DNA from: Reyranella sp. | GTDB taxonomy: Bacteria; Pseudomonadota; Alphaproteobacteria; Reyranellales; Reyranellaceae | DNA: 53,210 nt | Reading direction: 5' to 3' | NCBI GenBank assembly: GCA_022844015.1 | Contig: JALHMO010000015.1 | Coordinates: 4,548 to 57,757, forward strand | Shown: positions 1 through 8,683 of the stretch, piece by piece | Layout: each line of letters opens with the position of its first letter | How positions within the stretch are numbered: position 1 is the first letter of the stretch | The notes under the pieces: model-generated | What the model was told of the DNA's origin: nothing | What the model saw: only the letters and a program-made list of their open reading frames with translations | Database searches by the model: none | Position numbers and translations under genes: made by a program

Positions 1-19
1 GCGCCCCGCGCTCGCCGTT

Positions 20-62
20 GCCCCCTCACCTAGCCTCTCCCCCTAGCGGGGGAGAGGAACAT
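20..62. repeat. Short palindromic element, family B (single arm pair)
   Basis: A run of C-rich then G-rich sequence (cctctccccctag followed by cgggggagaggaac) forms a small hairpin just past the stop of the first gene. The same word set recurs near 12.3 kb and 35.4 kb. It may act as a terminator for the gene on the minus strand, but no clear U-tract is visible. Confidence 0.45.
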
Positions 63-1164
63 GACTGTGGGTTCCCAGAAACCAATCGAGAATATGGGCA
101 TTCTCGTCGCGTGGGTAGGTGTGCGACAGGTCGGCGACCTCGCGATAGGCAACGTCGGCGCCGGCATCGCCTAGTACCTGCCGGGCGGTGCGTGCCAGCT
201 CGGCCGAGAACATCCAGTCCTGGGCGCCGTGGACGATATGGATCGGCAGCCCGCGCACCCGCCCGGCGTCGGCGAAGCCGATCAGCATGGGATGGAAGGC
301 GGCCGCGACCGGCGCCAGATGGGTGAACCGGCAGTCGCCGCGCAGGCCGAGCACGTAGGTGAAGGTGCCGCCGTCGCTCATGCCAGTGAGCAGGGTTCGC
401 GAGCGATCGATCGGCCATTGGCCGGCGACCTGCTCGACCATGGCGTCGATGTTCGGGCCATCGATCCCCGCCTCCATCAGCGACCACGTCGTGCCGATGG
501 CAGTCGGCGCCAGGACGACGAAGCCGCGCGTGCGCGCCTCGCGGACCCAGCTCCACAGGAAGGCGCCGCCATTGCCGCTGCCGCCGTGCAGGGCGGCAAC
601 CAGCGGCATCGGGATGGCCGGATCGTAGTATTCCGGGACGTAGAGCGAGCAGGCGCCGCGCGTGCCGGGCGGACCGCCGACATGCATCACCCCGACGTGC
701 TCGCGGTCTGGGTCGATGCGGGAAAGCCGCTCATTCAGAGTTGGGTCGCTGCGCGCCGACTGCTCCAGGAAAAACTGGCTGACCGGGCGCAGGAACGCCG
801 ACAGCGGGTAGAGCGCGGCAGCCGCCTTGGCGTAAGTGCGCAGCGCCCGGTAGGCGGCGACGATAGGCTGCGGCTCGTCCTGGGCGGCGCGCAGGCCGGC
901 GATGCCTTCGGCCGCCGCCGCCGCCGCGGGTTCCAGGCAGTCGCGCACCGGCGCCAGGCGGCCCGGCCACTCGAGGGCGCGCGAGGCGGCGAGTGCGGCG
1001 CCGAGATCGTCGTCGCGCCCGTCCATCGCCTGGATCAGTTGGAGCAGGGTGGCCGGCGAGAGGTGCCGGGCGGCGAATTCCAGGGCGTGCAGCGCCTTCA
1101 GCGTCGCGGGCACCAGCCGGGCGATGGCATCGACAGCAGGTTCGTTGCCCTCCGCCTCGGCCAT
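43..1164 (-). CDS. Alpha/beta-hydrolase, PHB-depolymerase/esterase-like
   Basis: A 373-residue protein predicted to hydrolyse an ester bond. The catalytic half begins near residue 155. It shows an oxyanion-loop motif HGGSGNGG at 193-200, a nucleophile elbow GMSDGG with Ser263, an acid candidate Asp316 in HGAQDW, and His348 in LSHTYP. The order and spacing fit a Ser-Asp-His triad. The first 150 residues are alanine-rich, probably helical, and match no domain I recognise. No signal peptide is visible. The start ATG has an AAGGA ribosome site 8 bases upstream and lies 4 bases after the stop of the GMC oxidoreductase gene, so the two are probably cotranscribed. The substrate is unknown; the resemblance to LpqC/feruloyl-esterase-type enzymes is from motif layout only. 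Confidence 0.8.
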   Translation of the reverse strand: MAEAEGNEPAVDAIARLVPATLKALHALEFAARHLSPATLLQLIQAMDGRDDDLGAALAASRALEWPGRLAPVRDCLEPAAAAAAEGIAGLRAAQDEPQPIVAAYRALRTYAKAAAALYPLSAFLRPVSQFFLEQSARSDPTLNERLSRIDPDREHVGVMHVGGPPGTRGACSLYVPEYYDPAIPMPLVAALHGGSGNGGAFLWSWVREARTRGFVVLAPTAIGTTWSLMEAGIDGPNIDAMVEQVAGQWPIDRSRTLLTGMSDGGTFTYVLGLRGDCRFTHLAPVAAAFHPMLIGFADAGRVRGLPIHIVHGAQDWMFSAELARTARQVLGDAGADVAYREVADLSHTYPRDENAHILDWFLGTHSHVPLPR

Positions 1165-1168
1165 GGTG

Positions 1169-2806
1169 TCAATCCTTCAGGATGGTGGCTTCGAGCGGCT
1201 GGCGGCCGCGGATCATGTCGGAGGCCTTCTCGGCGATCATCAGCACCGAGGCGTTGAGATTGGCCGACGGCATGGTCGGCATGATCGAGGCGTCGACGAC
1301 GCGCAGGCCCTGGATGCCGCGCACGCGCAGCTGGTCGTCGACCACCGCGGTCGGATCGCTGTCGGGCGCCATGCGGCAGGTGCCCATCAGATGGAAGGTG
1401 GTGGTGCCGCGCTGCTTGGCGGCGCCCAGCAGCTCGTCGTCGGACTGCGCCTGGGCGCCGGGGAACTCCTCGCGATCGTAGTATTGGCTGAGCGGCCGCG
1501 AGGCGAGCAGGCGGCGCGCCAGCTTCATGCCGGCCAGCAGGACGTGACGGTCGCTCTCCGCCGCCAGGTAGTTGGGCTGGATGACAGGATGCTCGAACGG
1601 GTCGGCCGACTTGATGCGGACATAGCCGATGCTGTCGGGGCGCTGCTGCCAGGAGGCGATGGTCATGCCGGGGAAGTCGTCGAGGGTCGACTGCACGCCC
1701 TCCTTGTAGCTCGCCGGCGTGAAGGTTAGCTGCAGGTCGTAATTGTCGACCCGCTCGTCCGACTTCCAGAACACGTAGATCAAGGTCGGGTTGAGCGCCA
1801 GGACGCCCTTGCGCGTGAACGCGTACTTCAGCACCTCGCCGACCAGCCTGAGCCCGTGCGTTCGCTCGTTGATGGTCTCGGCGTTCCTGACGCGGGCGAC
1901 GAAGCGCGGCGCATAGTGGTCGCGCAGGTTCTCGCCGACCCCGGGCAACTCGTGGCGCACCGAGATGCCGTGCGATTGCAGCAGCGGCGCCGGCCCGATG
2001 CCCGAGACCTGGAGGAGCTGCGGCGAGTTCACCGTGCCGCCGCACAGGATCACCTCCTTGCTGGCGCGCACCTCGGTCGGCGAGCCGTTGCGGCCGCCTT
2101 TGCAGTAGCGCACGCCGACCGCGCGCTTGCCCTCGAGCAGGATCTCGGACGCGTGGGCATTGGTGCGGACGGTGAGGTTGCGGCGGCTCATCGCCGGGTG
2201 CAGGTAGCCGCGCGCCGCGCTCATGCGTCGGCCGTTCTGGATGATGCGCTGGACGTAGCTCACGCCGGCCTGCATCGTGCCGTTGTAGTCGCGATTGCGC
2301 GGGATGCCCATCTCCACCGCGCCCTCGATGAAGGCCTCGCACAGCGGGTCGCGCCAGTCGAGATCGGTGATCGGCAGGTTGCCGTCGCGCCCGCGGAAAA
2401 CGTCATCTGCCTCGCCGATGCGCCGTTCGCTGCGCCGGAAGTAGGGCAGCACGTCGGCATAGCCCCAGCCGCGGTTGCCGCGCTGCGCCCAGCCGTCGAA
2501 GTCCATCCGCTGGCCGCGATTGTAGATATGACCGTTGATCGAGCTCGAGCCGCCGAGCGTCTTGCCGCGCGGGGCGGCGATGCGGCGCCCGCCGGTCCAT
2601 TCGCTGGCCTCGGAGGTGTAGAGCCAGTTCACCCTGGGATTGACCAGGGTGTACATGAAGCCGGCCGGGATATGGATGAAAGGATGCCAGTCCCGGGGAC
2701 CGGCCTCCAGCACGCAGACCGTGGTCTTCTCGTCCTCGCTCAGCCGGCCGGCCAGCACGCTGCCGGCCGATCCGGCGCCGACGATGACGTAGTCGAATGT
2801 TTCCAT
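1169..2806 (-). CDS. GMC-family FAD-dependent oxidoreductase (choline dehydrogenase-like)
   Basis: A 545-residue flavoprotein of the glucose-methanol-choline family, which oxidises alcohols or sugars to carbonyls. The N-terminus carries the FAD dinucleotide fold (VIVGAGSAGSVLAGRLSE, residues 8-25). GMC signature 1 (GKTLGGSSSINGHIYNRG) follows near residue 84. The C-terminal active-site pair is present as His472 in FHLMGTCRM and Asn516/Asn518 in SANLNAS, matching the His/Asn pair of choline oxidase. The length is normal for the family. It is upstream of, and 4 bases from, the esterase gene. Many environmental paralogues exist and the substrate cannot be read from sequence; a polyethylene-glycol, choline or aliphatic-alcohol role are all possible. 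Confidence 0.9.
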   Translation of the reverse strand: METFDYVIVGAGSAGSVLAGRLSEDEKTTVCVLEAGPRDWHPFIHIPAGFMYTLVNPRVNWLYTSEASEWTGGRRIAAPRGKTLGGSSSINGHIYNRGQRMDFDGWAQRGNRGWGYADVLPYFRRSERRIGEADDVFRGRDGNLPITDLDWRDPLCEAFIEGAVEMGIPRNRDYNGTMQAGVSYVQRIIQNGRRMSAARGYLHPAMSRRNLTVRTNAHASEILLEGKRAVGVRYCKGGRNGSPTEVRASKEVILCGGTVNSPQLLQVSGIGPAPLLQSHGISVRHELPGVGENLRDHYAPRFVARVRNAETINERTHGLRLVGEVLKYAFTRKGVLALNPTLIYVFWKSDERVDNYDLQLTFTPASYKEGVQSTLDDFPGMTIASWQQRPDSIGYVRIKSADPFEHPVIQPNYLAAESDRHVLLAGMKLARRLLASRPLSQYYDREEFPGAQAQSDDELLGAAKQRGTTTFHLMGTCRMAPDSDPTAVVDDQLRVRGIQGLRVVDASIMPTMPSANLNASVLMIAEKASDMIRGRQPLEATILKD

Positions 2807-2875
2807 GGTGAACGCAGGCTCCCGTCCAGCCTTTGCTATCGCAGCTTCAGGGTCGGGTCGAGGGCCACGACTCCC

Positions 2876-5227
2876 CTAGCCCGTCATCGCTCGCGCCTTG
2901 CGCTGTGCGGGTGGCAGCGCCTCCGTGCCGATCACGTGTGCATTCGCAAGACGCTCGAGCTCGATCTGCGAGAGGCCGAGCAGGCCGCCGAGCACCTGCT
3001 CGTTGTGCTCGCCGAGCGTCGGGGCCGGTGCTCGCACGGCGATGGGAGCCGCGCCTTCGCGATAGGGCGGCGAGGGCTGCGGATGGCGGCCGACGTGGGC
3101 GCGCTCGATCCATTGCCAGAAGCCCCGCGCGACGAGATGCGGATCGTCGAGCAGCTCCATCGGATGGCGCACGGCGCCGGCCGCGACGCCGGCCTGCTGC
3201 AGGATCGCCATCGCGTCGTCGTCGGACCGGGTGGCCGTCCAGGCAGCGATCGCCGCCTCGATGCGATCTTCCTGGGCGCGCCGGCCCGCGGCCGTGGCGA
3301 GGGCGCCATCCTCGATGCCGACGATCGTGGCCAGCGATTGCCACATCGCATCGTCGGTGACGGCGATCGCCAGCCATTTGTCGGTGCCGGCCGACGGGAA
3401 GATGCCATGCGGCACGTAGAGCGGATGGCGGTTGCCTGCCCGCGGGCCGACCCTGCCGTTGGCCGATTGCTCGATGGCCCACGCTGCGGTGAAGGGCAGC
3501 ATGCACTGGACCTGCGAGAGATCGATGAACTGGCCCTCGCCGGTCTCGCGGCGATGCAGCAGGGCGATCAGCACGGCCGAGCAGGCGTTCAGCCCGCCGA
3601 CGGCGTCGCCGTAGGCGAGATGATTCATCATCGGCGGATCGTCGGCGCGCCCGCCGACGCTCGGCAGGCCGGAACCCTGCTCGAGCGTCGAGCCGTAGGC
3701 GCGGGTCTCCCGCCACGGCCCGGTCGCGCCGAACGCCGCCATCGAGACCATGACCAGCGACGGGTTCACCTTGACCAGCTCGCCGTAGTCGAGGCCGAAC
3801 TTGCGCAGGACCTCGGCGGAGTAGTTCTCGACCACCGCGTCGGCATCCTTGATCAGCGCCTTGGCCAGGGCGACGCCGTCGGGCACGGTGAGATCGAGGG
3901 TGATCGCCCGCTTGCCGCGATTCATGATGTTGAAGCGCGACGATTTCTCGTACAGGCGCTGGGCGACCGTCTCGGCGCGATTGTCGACGCCGCGCCACCA
4001 GTCGGGATAGCCGCACGCCTCGATCTTGATCACGTCGGCGCCGAGATCGGCGAGATTGCGCGTGCACACCGGGCCGGCCCATCCCATCGAGAGATCGACG
4101 ATGCGCAGCCCTTCGAGCGGTCGCGCCGCGTGAGGCGCGGGTGTGGGTGCAGGGTGGCGCGCGGCGATGCGGCCGTCGTGCTCGCCGAGCCTCGGCACGG
4201 CGCCGCCGAAATTGGCCGGGGTCCTCGTCAGTTGGAACGGCGAGCCGGGCGCCTCGATCGTCCGGCCGCCGTCCATCGCGATCGGCACGATGGCCTTGCG
4301 GTCGCGGAACACCGGCCAGGTCAGCACCTGGTGCATGTCCGGGACGATGGCGAAGGGCAGGCGCAGTTCGAGGGCGGCCGCGAACCATTCCTCGGCGGTG
4401 CGGTCGAGGAAGCGCGGAACGAATCGTGCCTCGAGCGCGTCGGCGCGCGCCAGCCGCTCCGGCCCCATGACGCAGTGCGGATGGCGGCCGAGATCGGCCA
4501 TGCCCATCAGGTCGCAGAACGACTTCCACTGGGCCGGCGTCACGATGGTGATGCCGATCCAGCCTTCCTGGCAGCGATAGACGCCCATCGGATAGGTCGG
4601 CGTGAAGCGGTTGAAGCCCCACCGCTTCTGCGGCGCGCTGCTGGCCCACGCCTCGATCGCCTGGTACTCGGCGAGGGCGATCGTCGCCTCGTGCACGCTG
4701 ACGTCGTAGCGCCGGCCCTGGCGTCCGAGCAGCGCCGCCATCGCGGGGATGAAGGCGCCGAGACCGCCCATGATCGCCGACTGGTAGTCCGGCAGGGTGA
4801 GCGGCGGGCCGTCCTCGGGACCGATCAGCTGGACGAAGCCCGCCAGGGCGCGGCACACCGCATCGCTCGCCTCGAAGTCCCGATAGGGCCCCGACTTGCC
4901 GAACCACGACAGGTCGATGACGACGAGATGGGGATGGGCGGCGGCGTGATCGATGCCCGAGGAATCGATCAGCACGTCGGCGCCGCCGAGCAGCGCGTGG
5001 AGCGCGACCTTGTCCGCCGTCACGCTTTTCTTGCCGAAGTTGAGGTATGCGAACCAGCCGCTCGAGCCGTCGACCAGGGGTGGAAAGGATCGCCCGGGAT
5101 CGCCCGAGGCTGGCTCGACCTTGACCACCTCGGCGCCGAAATCGGCGAACAGGCGGGCGGCATAGGCGCCGGCCGCAAGGAAACCCAGCTCGACAACCCG
5201 GAGGCCGGAAAGGCGCGTTTGCGACAT
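2876..5227 (-). CDS. Double-length CaiB/BaiF (class III) CoA-transferase
   Basis: A 783-residue protein made of two consecutive CaiB/BaiF CoA-transferase units, each beginning with a similar phrase (LRVVELGFLAAG near 9; LRIVDLSMGWAGPV near 373). Class III enzymes move CoA between carboxylic acids through an aspartyl-CoA intermediate. Both halves keep an aspartate at the expected place: Asp147 in LPDYQSAIMGG and Asp541 in AYGDAVGGLN. Typical single-domain members are about 400 residues and work as interlocked dimers, so this fusion probably forms the dimer within one chain. It reads in the same direction as the GMC/esterase pair with a 69-base gap. The CoA donor and acceptor are unknown. The ribosome site before the chosen ATG is weak. 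Confidence 0.88.
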   Translation of the reverse strand: MSQTRLSGLRVVELGFLAAGAYAARLFADFGAEVVKVEPASGDPGRSFPPLVDGSSGWFAYLNFGKKSVTADKVALHALLGGADVLIDSSGIDHAAAHPHLVVIDLSWFGKSGPYRDFEASDAVCRALAGFVQLIGPEDGPPLTLPDYQSAIMGGLGAFIPAMAALLGRQGRRYDVSVHEATIALAEYQAIEAWASSAPQKRWGFNRFTPTYPMGVYRCQEGWIGITIVTPAQWKSFCDLMGMADLGRHPHCVMGPERLARADALEARFVPRFLDRTAEEWFAAALELRLPFAIVPDMHQVLTWPVFRDRKAIVPIAMDGGRTIEAPGSPFQLTRTPANFGGAVPRLGEHDGRIAARHPAPTPAPHAARPLEGLRIVDLSMGWAGPVCTRNLADLGADVIKIEACGYPDWWRGVDNRAETVAQRLYEKSSRFNIMNRGKRAITLDLTVPDGVALAKALIKDADAVVENYSAEVLRKFGLDYGELVKVNPSLVMVSMAAFGATGPWRETRAYGSTLEQGSGLPSVGGRADDPPMMNHLAYGDAVGGLNACSAVLIALLHRRETGEGQFIDLSQVQCMLPFTAAWAIEQSANGRVGPRAGNRHPLYVPHGIFPSAGTDKWLAIAVTDDAMWQSLATIVGIEDGALATAAGRRAQEDRIEAAIAAWTATRSDDDAMAILQQAGVAAGAVRHPMELLDDPHLVARGFWQWIERAHVGRHPQPSPPYREGAAPIAVRAPAPTLGEHNEQVLGGLLGLSQIELERLANAHVIGTEALPPAQRKARAMTG

Positions 5228-5315
5228 CGAGGACTCGTAGCATGGGACGATGCTGTTGAAGTGTCCGGGCCTTCATGAGACATCGACAGGCGATGCCAAT
5301 CAGGGAGTACGGGAG

Positions 5316-5597
5316 ATGATGAAGAAGATGCTGGCGGCGGCGGGAGCGCTCGCGACCCTCGGCATGGCGACGCTCGCCCATGCCGACATGGCGGCAGCCA
5401 ATGCCTGCGCGGCCAACCTCACGCCCGACGGCAAGCAGATCTTCGCCGCGGTGATCGCCGCCAAGCCGACATCGGACACGCTGCAGTCGACCATGGAGAC
5501 CCAGACGCGCAGCCTCGCCATGAACGGCAAGATCGGCCGCGGCGAGGCGCGCGACAATGCGATCGCCGCCCGCGACTGCGTGAGGATGAGCTTCTAG
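5316..5597 (+). CDS. Small exported protein of unknown function
   Basis: A 93-residue protein with a convincing Sec signal peptide: Met-Met-Lys-Lys start, hydrophobic core LAAAGALATLGMATL and a signal-peptidase I site after AHA (about residue 23). The mature part of about 70 residues has two cysteines, one near its N-terminus (NACAAN) and one near its C-terminus (RDCVRM), which could form a disulfide in the periplasm. The ATG at 5316 was chosen over an upstream in-frame start at 5250 because it gives the signal peptide and follows AGGGAG by 9 bases. It stands alone between two minus-strand units, so it has its own promoter. I do not recognise the family. Confidence 0.72.
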   Translation: MMKKMLAAAGALATLGMATLAHADMAAANACAANLTPDGKQIFAAVIAAKPTSDTLQSTMETQTRSLAMNGKIGRGEARDNAIAARDCVRMSF

Positions 5598-5606
5598 GGC
5601 GGCCCG

Positions 5607-7973
5607 TCACGCTGCCGCAGCCCGCAGGGCGGCAACGACATCGATCTTGCGGACGCGCCCTGCGGCCAGTGTGGACGAGAGAATTGCCGCCGCCAGCACG
5701 GTGCCGGCGGCGGTGGCGTAGCTGCGCCAGCCAACGACCAGCGGCACGTGGAAGAGGTCGTTGTCGAGGGTCCAGACGATGACCTGGCCGAGACCGAGGC
5801 CCACGGCCGCCCCCAGCGGCAAGGCGAGCGCGACGGCCAGCGCAAGCTCTCCTGCGAGCATGAGGAGGATCGTGCTCTCGCCGAAGCCCAGGGCGCGCAG
5901 GATGGCAAGCTCGCGCAGGCGCTCGGACAGGGCGACGCGGACGGTGGCGTCGACGATCGCGAAAGCGGCGACGGCGGCAAAGGCCACGAATGCCGAGACG
6001 ATGATGGTGAGGGTCCGGGCCATGGTCTCGCGGAACGCCTCTACGGTAGCCGTGCGGGGCATGTAGCCGGCGACCATGGATGAGCCCTGCAGGGCGCGCA
6101 GGAAGTCCGTCCGGTCCTCGTCGGCGAACTTCACCTCGGCGCCGGTGACGATCGGCCCCGTGTCGAGGCGGCTGCCCAGGGTGGCGAGGTCCATGTAGGC
6201 GCCGAGCCCGACATACTGCTCGACAATCGCCGCGACAGGGAGGTCGAACGGGCGCCCCGTGGCCGGGCTGACGGTCACGCGGTCGCCGATCCGCGCTCCC
6301 AGGATCCCGGCCAGCCGGCGCGACAGAGCGAGGCCGTCGTCGGCCAGCGTGACCGGCGCGAGCGCGGTATCGAGCAGGCGCTGCAAGGTGGCGTCGGCGG
6401 GGATGCCGGCGAGCACGACGTCGCGCGCGGCACCGCGCAGCGTGAGGCGCGCCGGCAGGTCGAGACGGCCCTCGACCTGGCGCGCGCCTGGCCAGCGCGC
6501 GATATCGGCCAGCGTCCCGAACGGCAGGGGCGCGGCGAAGGCAATGGTCGCATCCTGGCGCTGTGCGCGGCCATAGAAGACGTCGACCATCTCGTCGAGC
6601 GCATCGAAGCTGAACAGCGTGGCGATCTGCAAGCCCACGGCAAAGGCGACGGCGAGCGTCGTGAGCAGGGTGCGCAGCGGAAGCCGCACGACCTGGCGCA
6701 GCACCAGGACGGCCGGCACGCCGAGGTGCCGCACCACCATCTGCTCGCCCACGATGGCCCTGGGGCTGGTGGGCGTCGGGGGCAGAATCGCCCGTGCCGG
6801 CGGCAAGGCGGCGGCGCGCGCCGCCGGCTGCAGTGCCGCGAGCATTGCGGCGGCGCCGAGGACGACCATGACGGCGGCGACAGCCAGCAGATCAGGGCCA
6901 TAGTGCAGCACGGGGAAGCGGAAGAACCCGGCGTAGATTTCGGTGACGACCAGGCCCAGCCCGACGCCCGCAGGCAGGCCGAGCACGCTCGCCGCGATTG
7001 CCAGAGCGAGCGCGAGCTTCACGTAGTGCCGGCCGACTGTCGCGTCGTCGAAGCCCAGCGCCTTCACGATGCCGATCTCGGGCCGTTGCAACTCGACGAT
7101 TCGCAGCATCGAGGCATGCAGCAGGAAGACCGCGACGCCGAGGAAGATCGCCGGCACCAGGACGCCGATGGCGCCAAGCTCCTCGAGTTGGCTTTCCACG
7201 AACGCGTGCGACGGCTGGCGTTCGCGGTCGTGAACGACGGCGACGACTCCGTTGGCCGCCAGCAGATGGTCGACGGCTTCGCGCGCCACGGCGGCCGATG
7301 CGCCGGGTGCAAGCCGCAGCGCGAGGTCGTTGAACCGATCGCCAAGTCCCAGCGCCGCAGCCAACGCCCGGCGATCCTGCCAGACGATGGCGAAGCGGCG
7401 ATCGTCGGGCACGATCTGACCGGGCCCGAGGGCGAAAATGAACTCGGGAGAGAGGGCGGTGCCGGCGATGACGAGCGTGTGCTTGTGTCCGCCGATCGAC
7501 ATCGTGAGGCGACTGCCGGGGCCAAGGCCGTGCGCTTTCGCGAAGCCTGCGTCGATCACGATCTCGTCGGGGCGATCGCCGGCCGGCATCCGGCCCTGCT
7601 GCAGTGCCAGTACATTGACCGCCGGGCCATCCCGTTCCGGCAGCGAGACCAGCCGGGCGGTGATCGGCTCGTCGAAGCCGTCGAGGGAGATTCCGCCCGG
7701 ACCGACGATGCGCGCGGCCGCGGCGACCACGCCAGGAATGCGCCGCACCTCGTCGGCCAGCGACAGCGGCGCGGGCGGCAGCGTGGCGAACAGGTCGGCG
7801 AAGCCATGGCGGTGATAGTAATCGGCGCGGGTCTCGGCGAGGGACCGTTGAACGCTGAAGGACATGACCACGGTGGCGACGGCACAAGCGAGCACCAGAA
7901 CGATGCCGAGCCCTTGTGCGCGCCATCGCCAGAGGTCGCGCAGGAGCTTGCGGTCGAGCAGGCCGATCACCAT
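5607..7973 (-). CDS. ABC transporter permease with two FtsX-type domains (YbbP-like)
   Basis: A 788-residue inner-membrane protein. Hydrophobic segments fall in a repeated 1+3 pattern. One near residue 25 (IVLVLACAVATVVM) is followed by a large extracytoplasmic region and three more around 280-400. A second copy begins near 440 (LLTTLAVAFAVGLQIATLF), has another large loop, and ends with three segments at the C-terminus. This is the doubled FtsX architecture seen in YbbP-like permeases, which work with a MacB/LolD-type ATPase to move lipids, toxins or peptides. The start ATG lies inside the end of the ATPase gene (7-base overlap), so translation is coupled. A longer reading is open upstream, but it only covers the ATPase gene in another frame. 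The cargo is unknown. Confidence 0.88.
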   Translation of the reverse strand: MVIGLLDRKLLRDLWRWRAQGLGIVLVLACAVATVVMSFSVQRSLAETRADYYHRHGFADLFATLPPAPLSLADEVRRIPGVVAAAARIVGPGGISLDGFDEPITARLVSLPERDGPAVNVLALQQGRMPAGDRPDEIVIDAGFAKAHGLGPGSRLTMSIGGHKHTLVIAGTALSPEFIFALGPGQIVPDDRRFAIVWQDRRALAAALGLGDRFNDLALRLAPGASAAVAREAVDHLLAANGVVAVVHDRERQPSHAFVESQLEELGAIGVLVPAIFLGVAVFLLHASMLRIVELQRPEIGIVKALGFDDATVGRHYVKLALALAIAASVLGLPAGVGLGLVVTEIYAGFFRFPVLHYGPDLLAVAAVMVVLGAAAMLAALQPAARAAALPPARAILPPTPTSPRAIVGEQMVVRHLGVPAVLVLRQVVRLPLRTLLTTLAVAFAVGLQIATLFSFDALDEMVDVFYGRAQRQDATIAFAAPLPFGTLADIARWPGARQVEGRLDLPARLTLRGAARDVVLAGIPADATLQRLLDTALAPVTLADDGLALSRRLAGILGARIGDRVTVSPATGRPFDLPVAAIVEQYVGLGAYMDLATLGSRLDTGPIVTGAEVKFADEDRTDFLRALQGSSMVAGYMPRTATVEAFRETMARTLTIIVSAFVAFAAVAAFAIVDATVRVALSERLRELAILRALGFGESTILLMLAGELALAVALALPLGAAVGLGLGQVIVWTLDNDLFHVPLVVGWRSYATAAGTVLAAAILSSTLAAGRVRKIDVVAALRAAAA

Positions 7974-8683
7974 GCGAGGTTCCGTGCCTCGGCCCGCGCC
8001 TGGTTGCGCCAGGAGCGGACGATGGCGCCGTCGGCGAGATGAACGACGCGATCGGCCAGGCCGCCGATCACCGCGTTGTGGGTCACCACGACGACGGCGG
8101 TCGCGAAGTCGCGGTTCACCCGATCGAGCGCCTCGAGCACCACCACGCCGGTTGCCGAGTCGAGCGCACCGGTGGGTTCGTCGCACAGCAGCAGGTCCGG
8201 CTGGCGGACGATCGCCCGCGCCACCGCGACACGCTGCTGCTCGCCGCCGGAGAGCTGGGCCGGGAATCGGTCGGCGAGATCGGCCAGCCCGACGTGCGCC
8301 AGCGCCTCGCGGGGGGCGATTGCGCGTTCGACGCCCACCGCACCCAGCGCCACGTTCTCGGAGGCGGTCAGGCTGGCGATCAGGTTGTAGGCCTGGAAGA
8401 CGAACCCGACATGGCGACGCCGATAGAGCGTCAGGGCGCGCTCGTCGAGCATCGCAAGATCGAGGTCGCCGAAGAGCAGACGGCCTGCGCTCGCGCGGTC
8501 GAGGCCGCCCAGGAGATGGAGCAGGGTCGACTTGCCGCTGCCCGATGGGCCGAGCAGCACGACGAGCTCGCCGCGCGCCAGGTCGAAGTCGACGCCGCGC
8601 AGGGCGTGGACGCGGCCAGCCGCGGAGCCGTAAGTCTTGGCGAGGCCCCGCGCCATCAGCACGGCGCGCTCGGGCTCGCTCAC
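7967..8683 (-). CDS. ABC transporter ATPase (LolD/MacB/YbbA type)
   Basis: A 238-residue ATP-binding subunit with Walker [11 protein letters not shown]-loop region GFVFQAYN, signature [15 protein letters not shown], Walker [13 protein letters not shown] and switch His in VVTHN. It would power the adjacent permease. Translation starts at GTG 8683: the last bases of the upstream prenyltransferase fusion form GTGA, a 4-base stop/start overlap. Its own stop overlaps the permease start by 7 bases. Three-gene coupling argues that the transporter and the fusion enzyme serve one process. Confidence 0.93.
   Translation of the reverse strand: MSEPERAVLMARGLAKTYGSAAGRVHALRGVDFDLARGELVVLLGPSGSGKSTLLHLLGGLDRASAGRLLFGDLDLAMLDERALTLYRRRHVGFVFQAYNLIASLTASENVALGAVGVERAIAPREALAHVGLADLADRFPAQLSGGEQQRVAVARAIVRQPDLLLCDEPTGALDSATGVVVLEALDRVNRDFATAVVVVTHNAVIGGLADRVVHLADGAIVRSWRNQARAEARNLAW

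Noticed and set aside
1856..5278. Very long plus-strand open frame antisense to the GMC and CoA-transferase genes
   Set aside because: High G+C keeps antisense frames open; the translation is arginine/histidine/alanine-rich with no motifs, whereas the minus-strand proteins match known families over full length.
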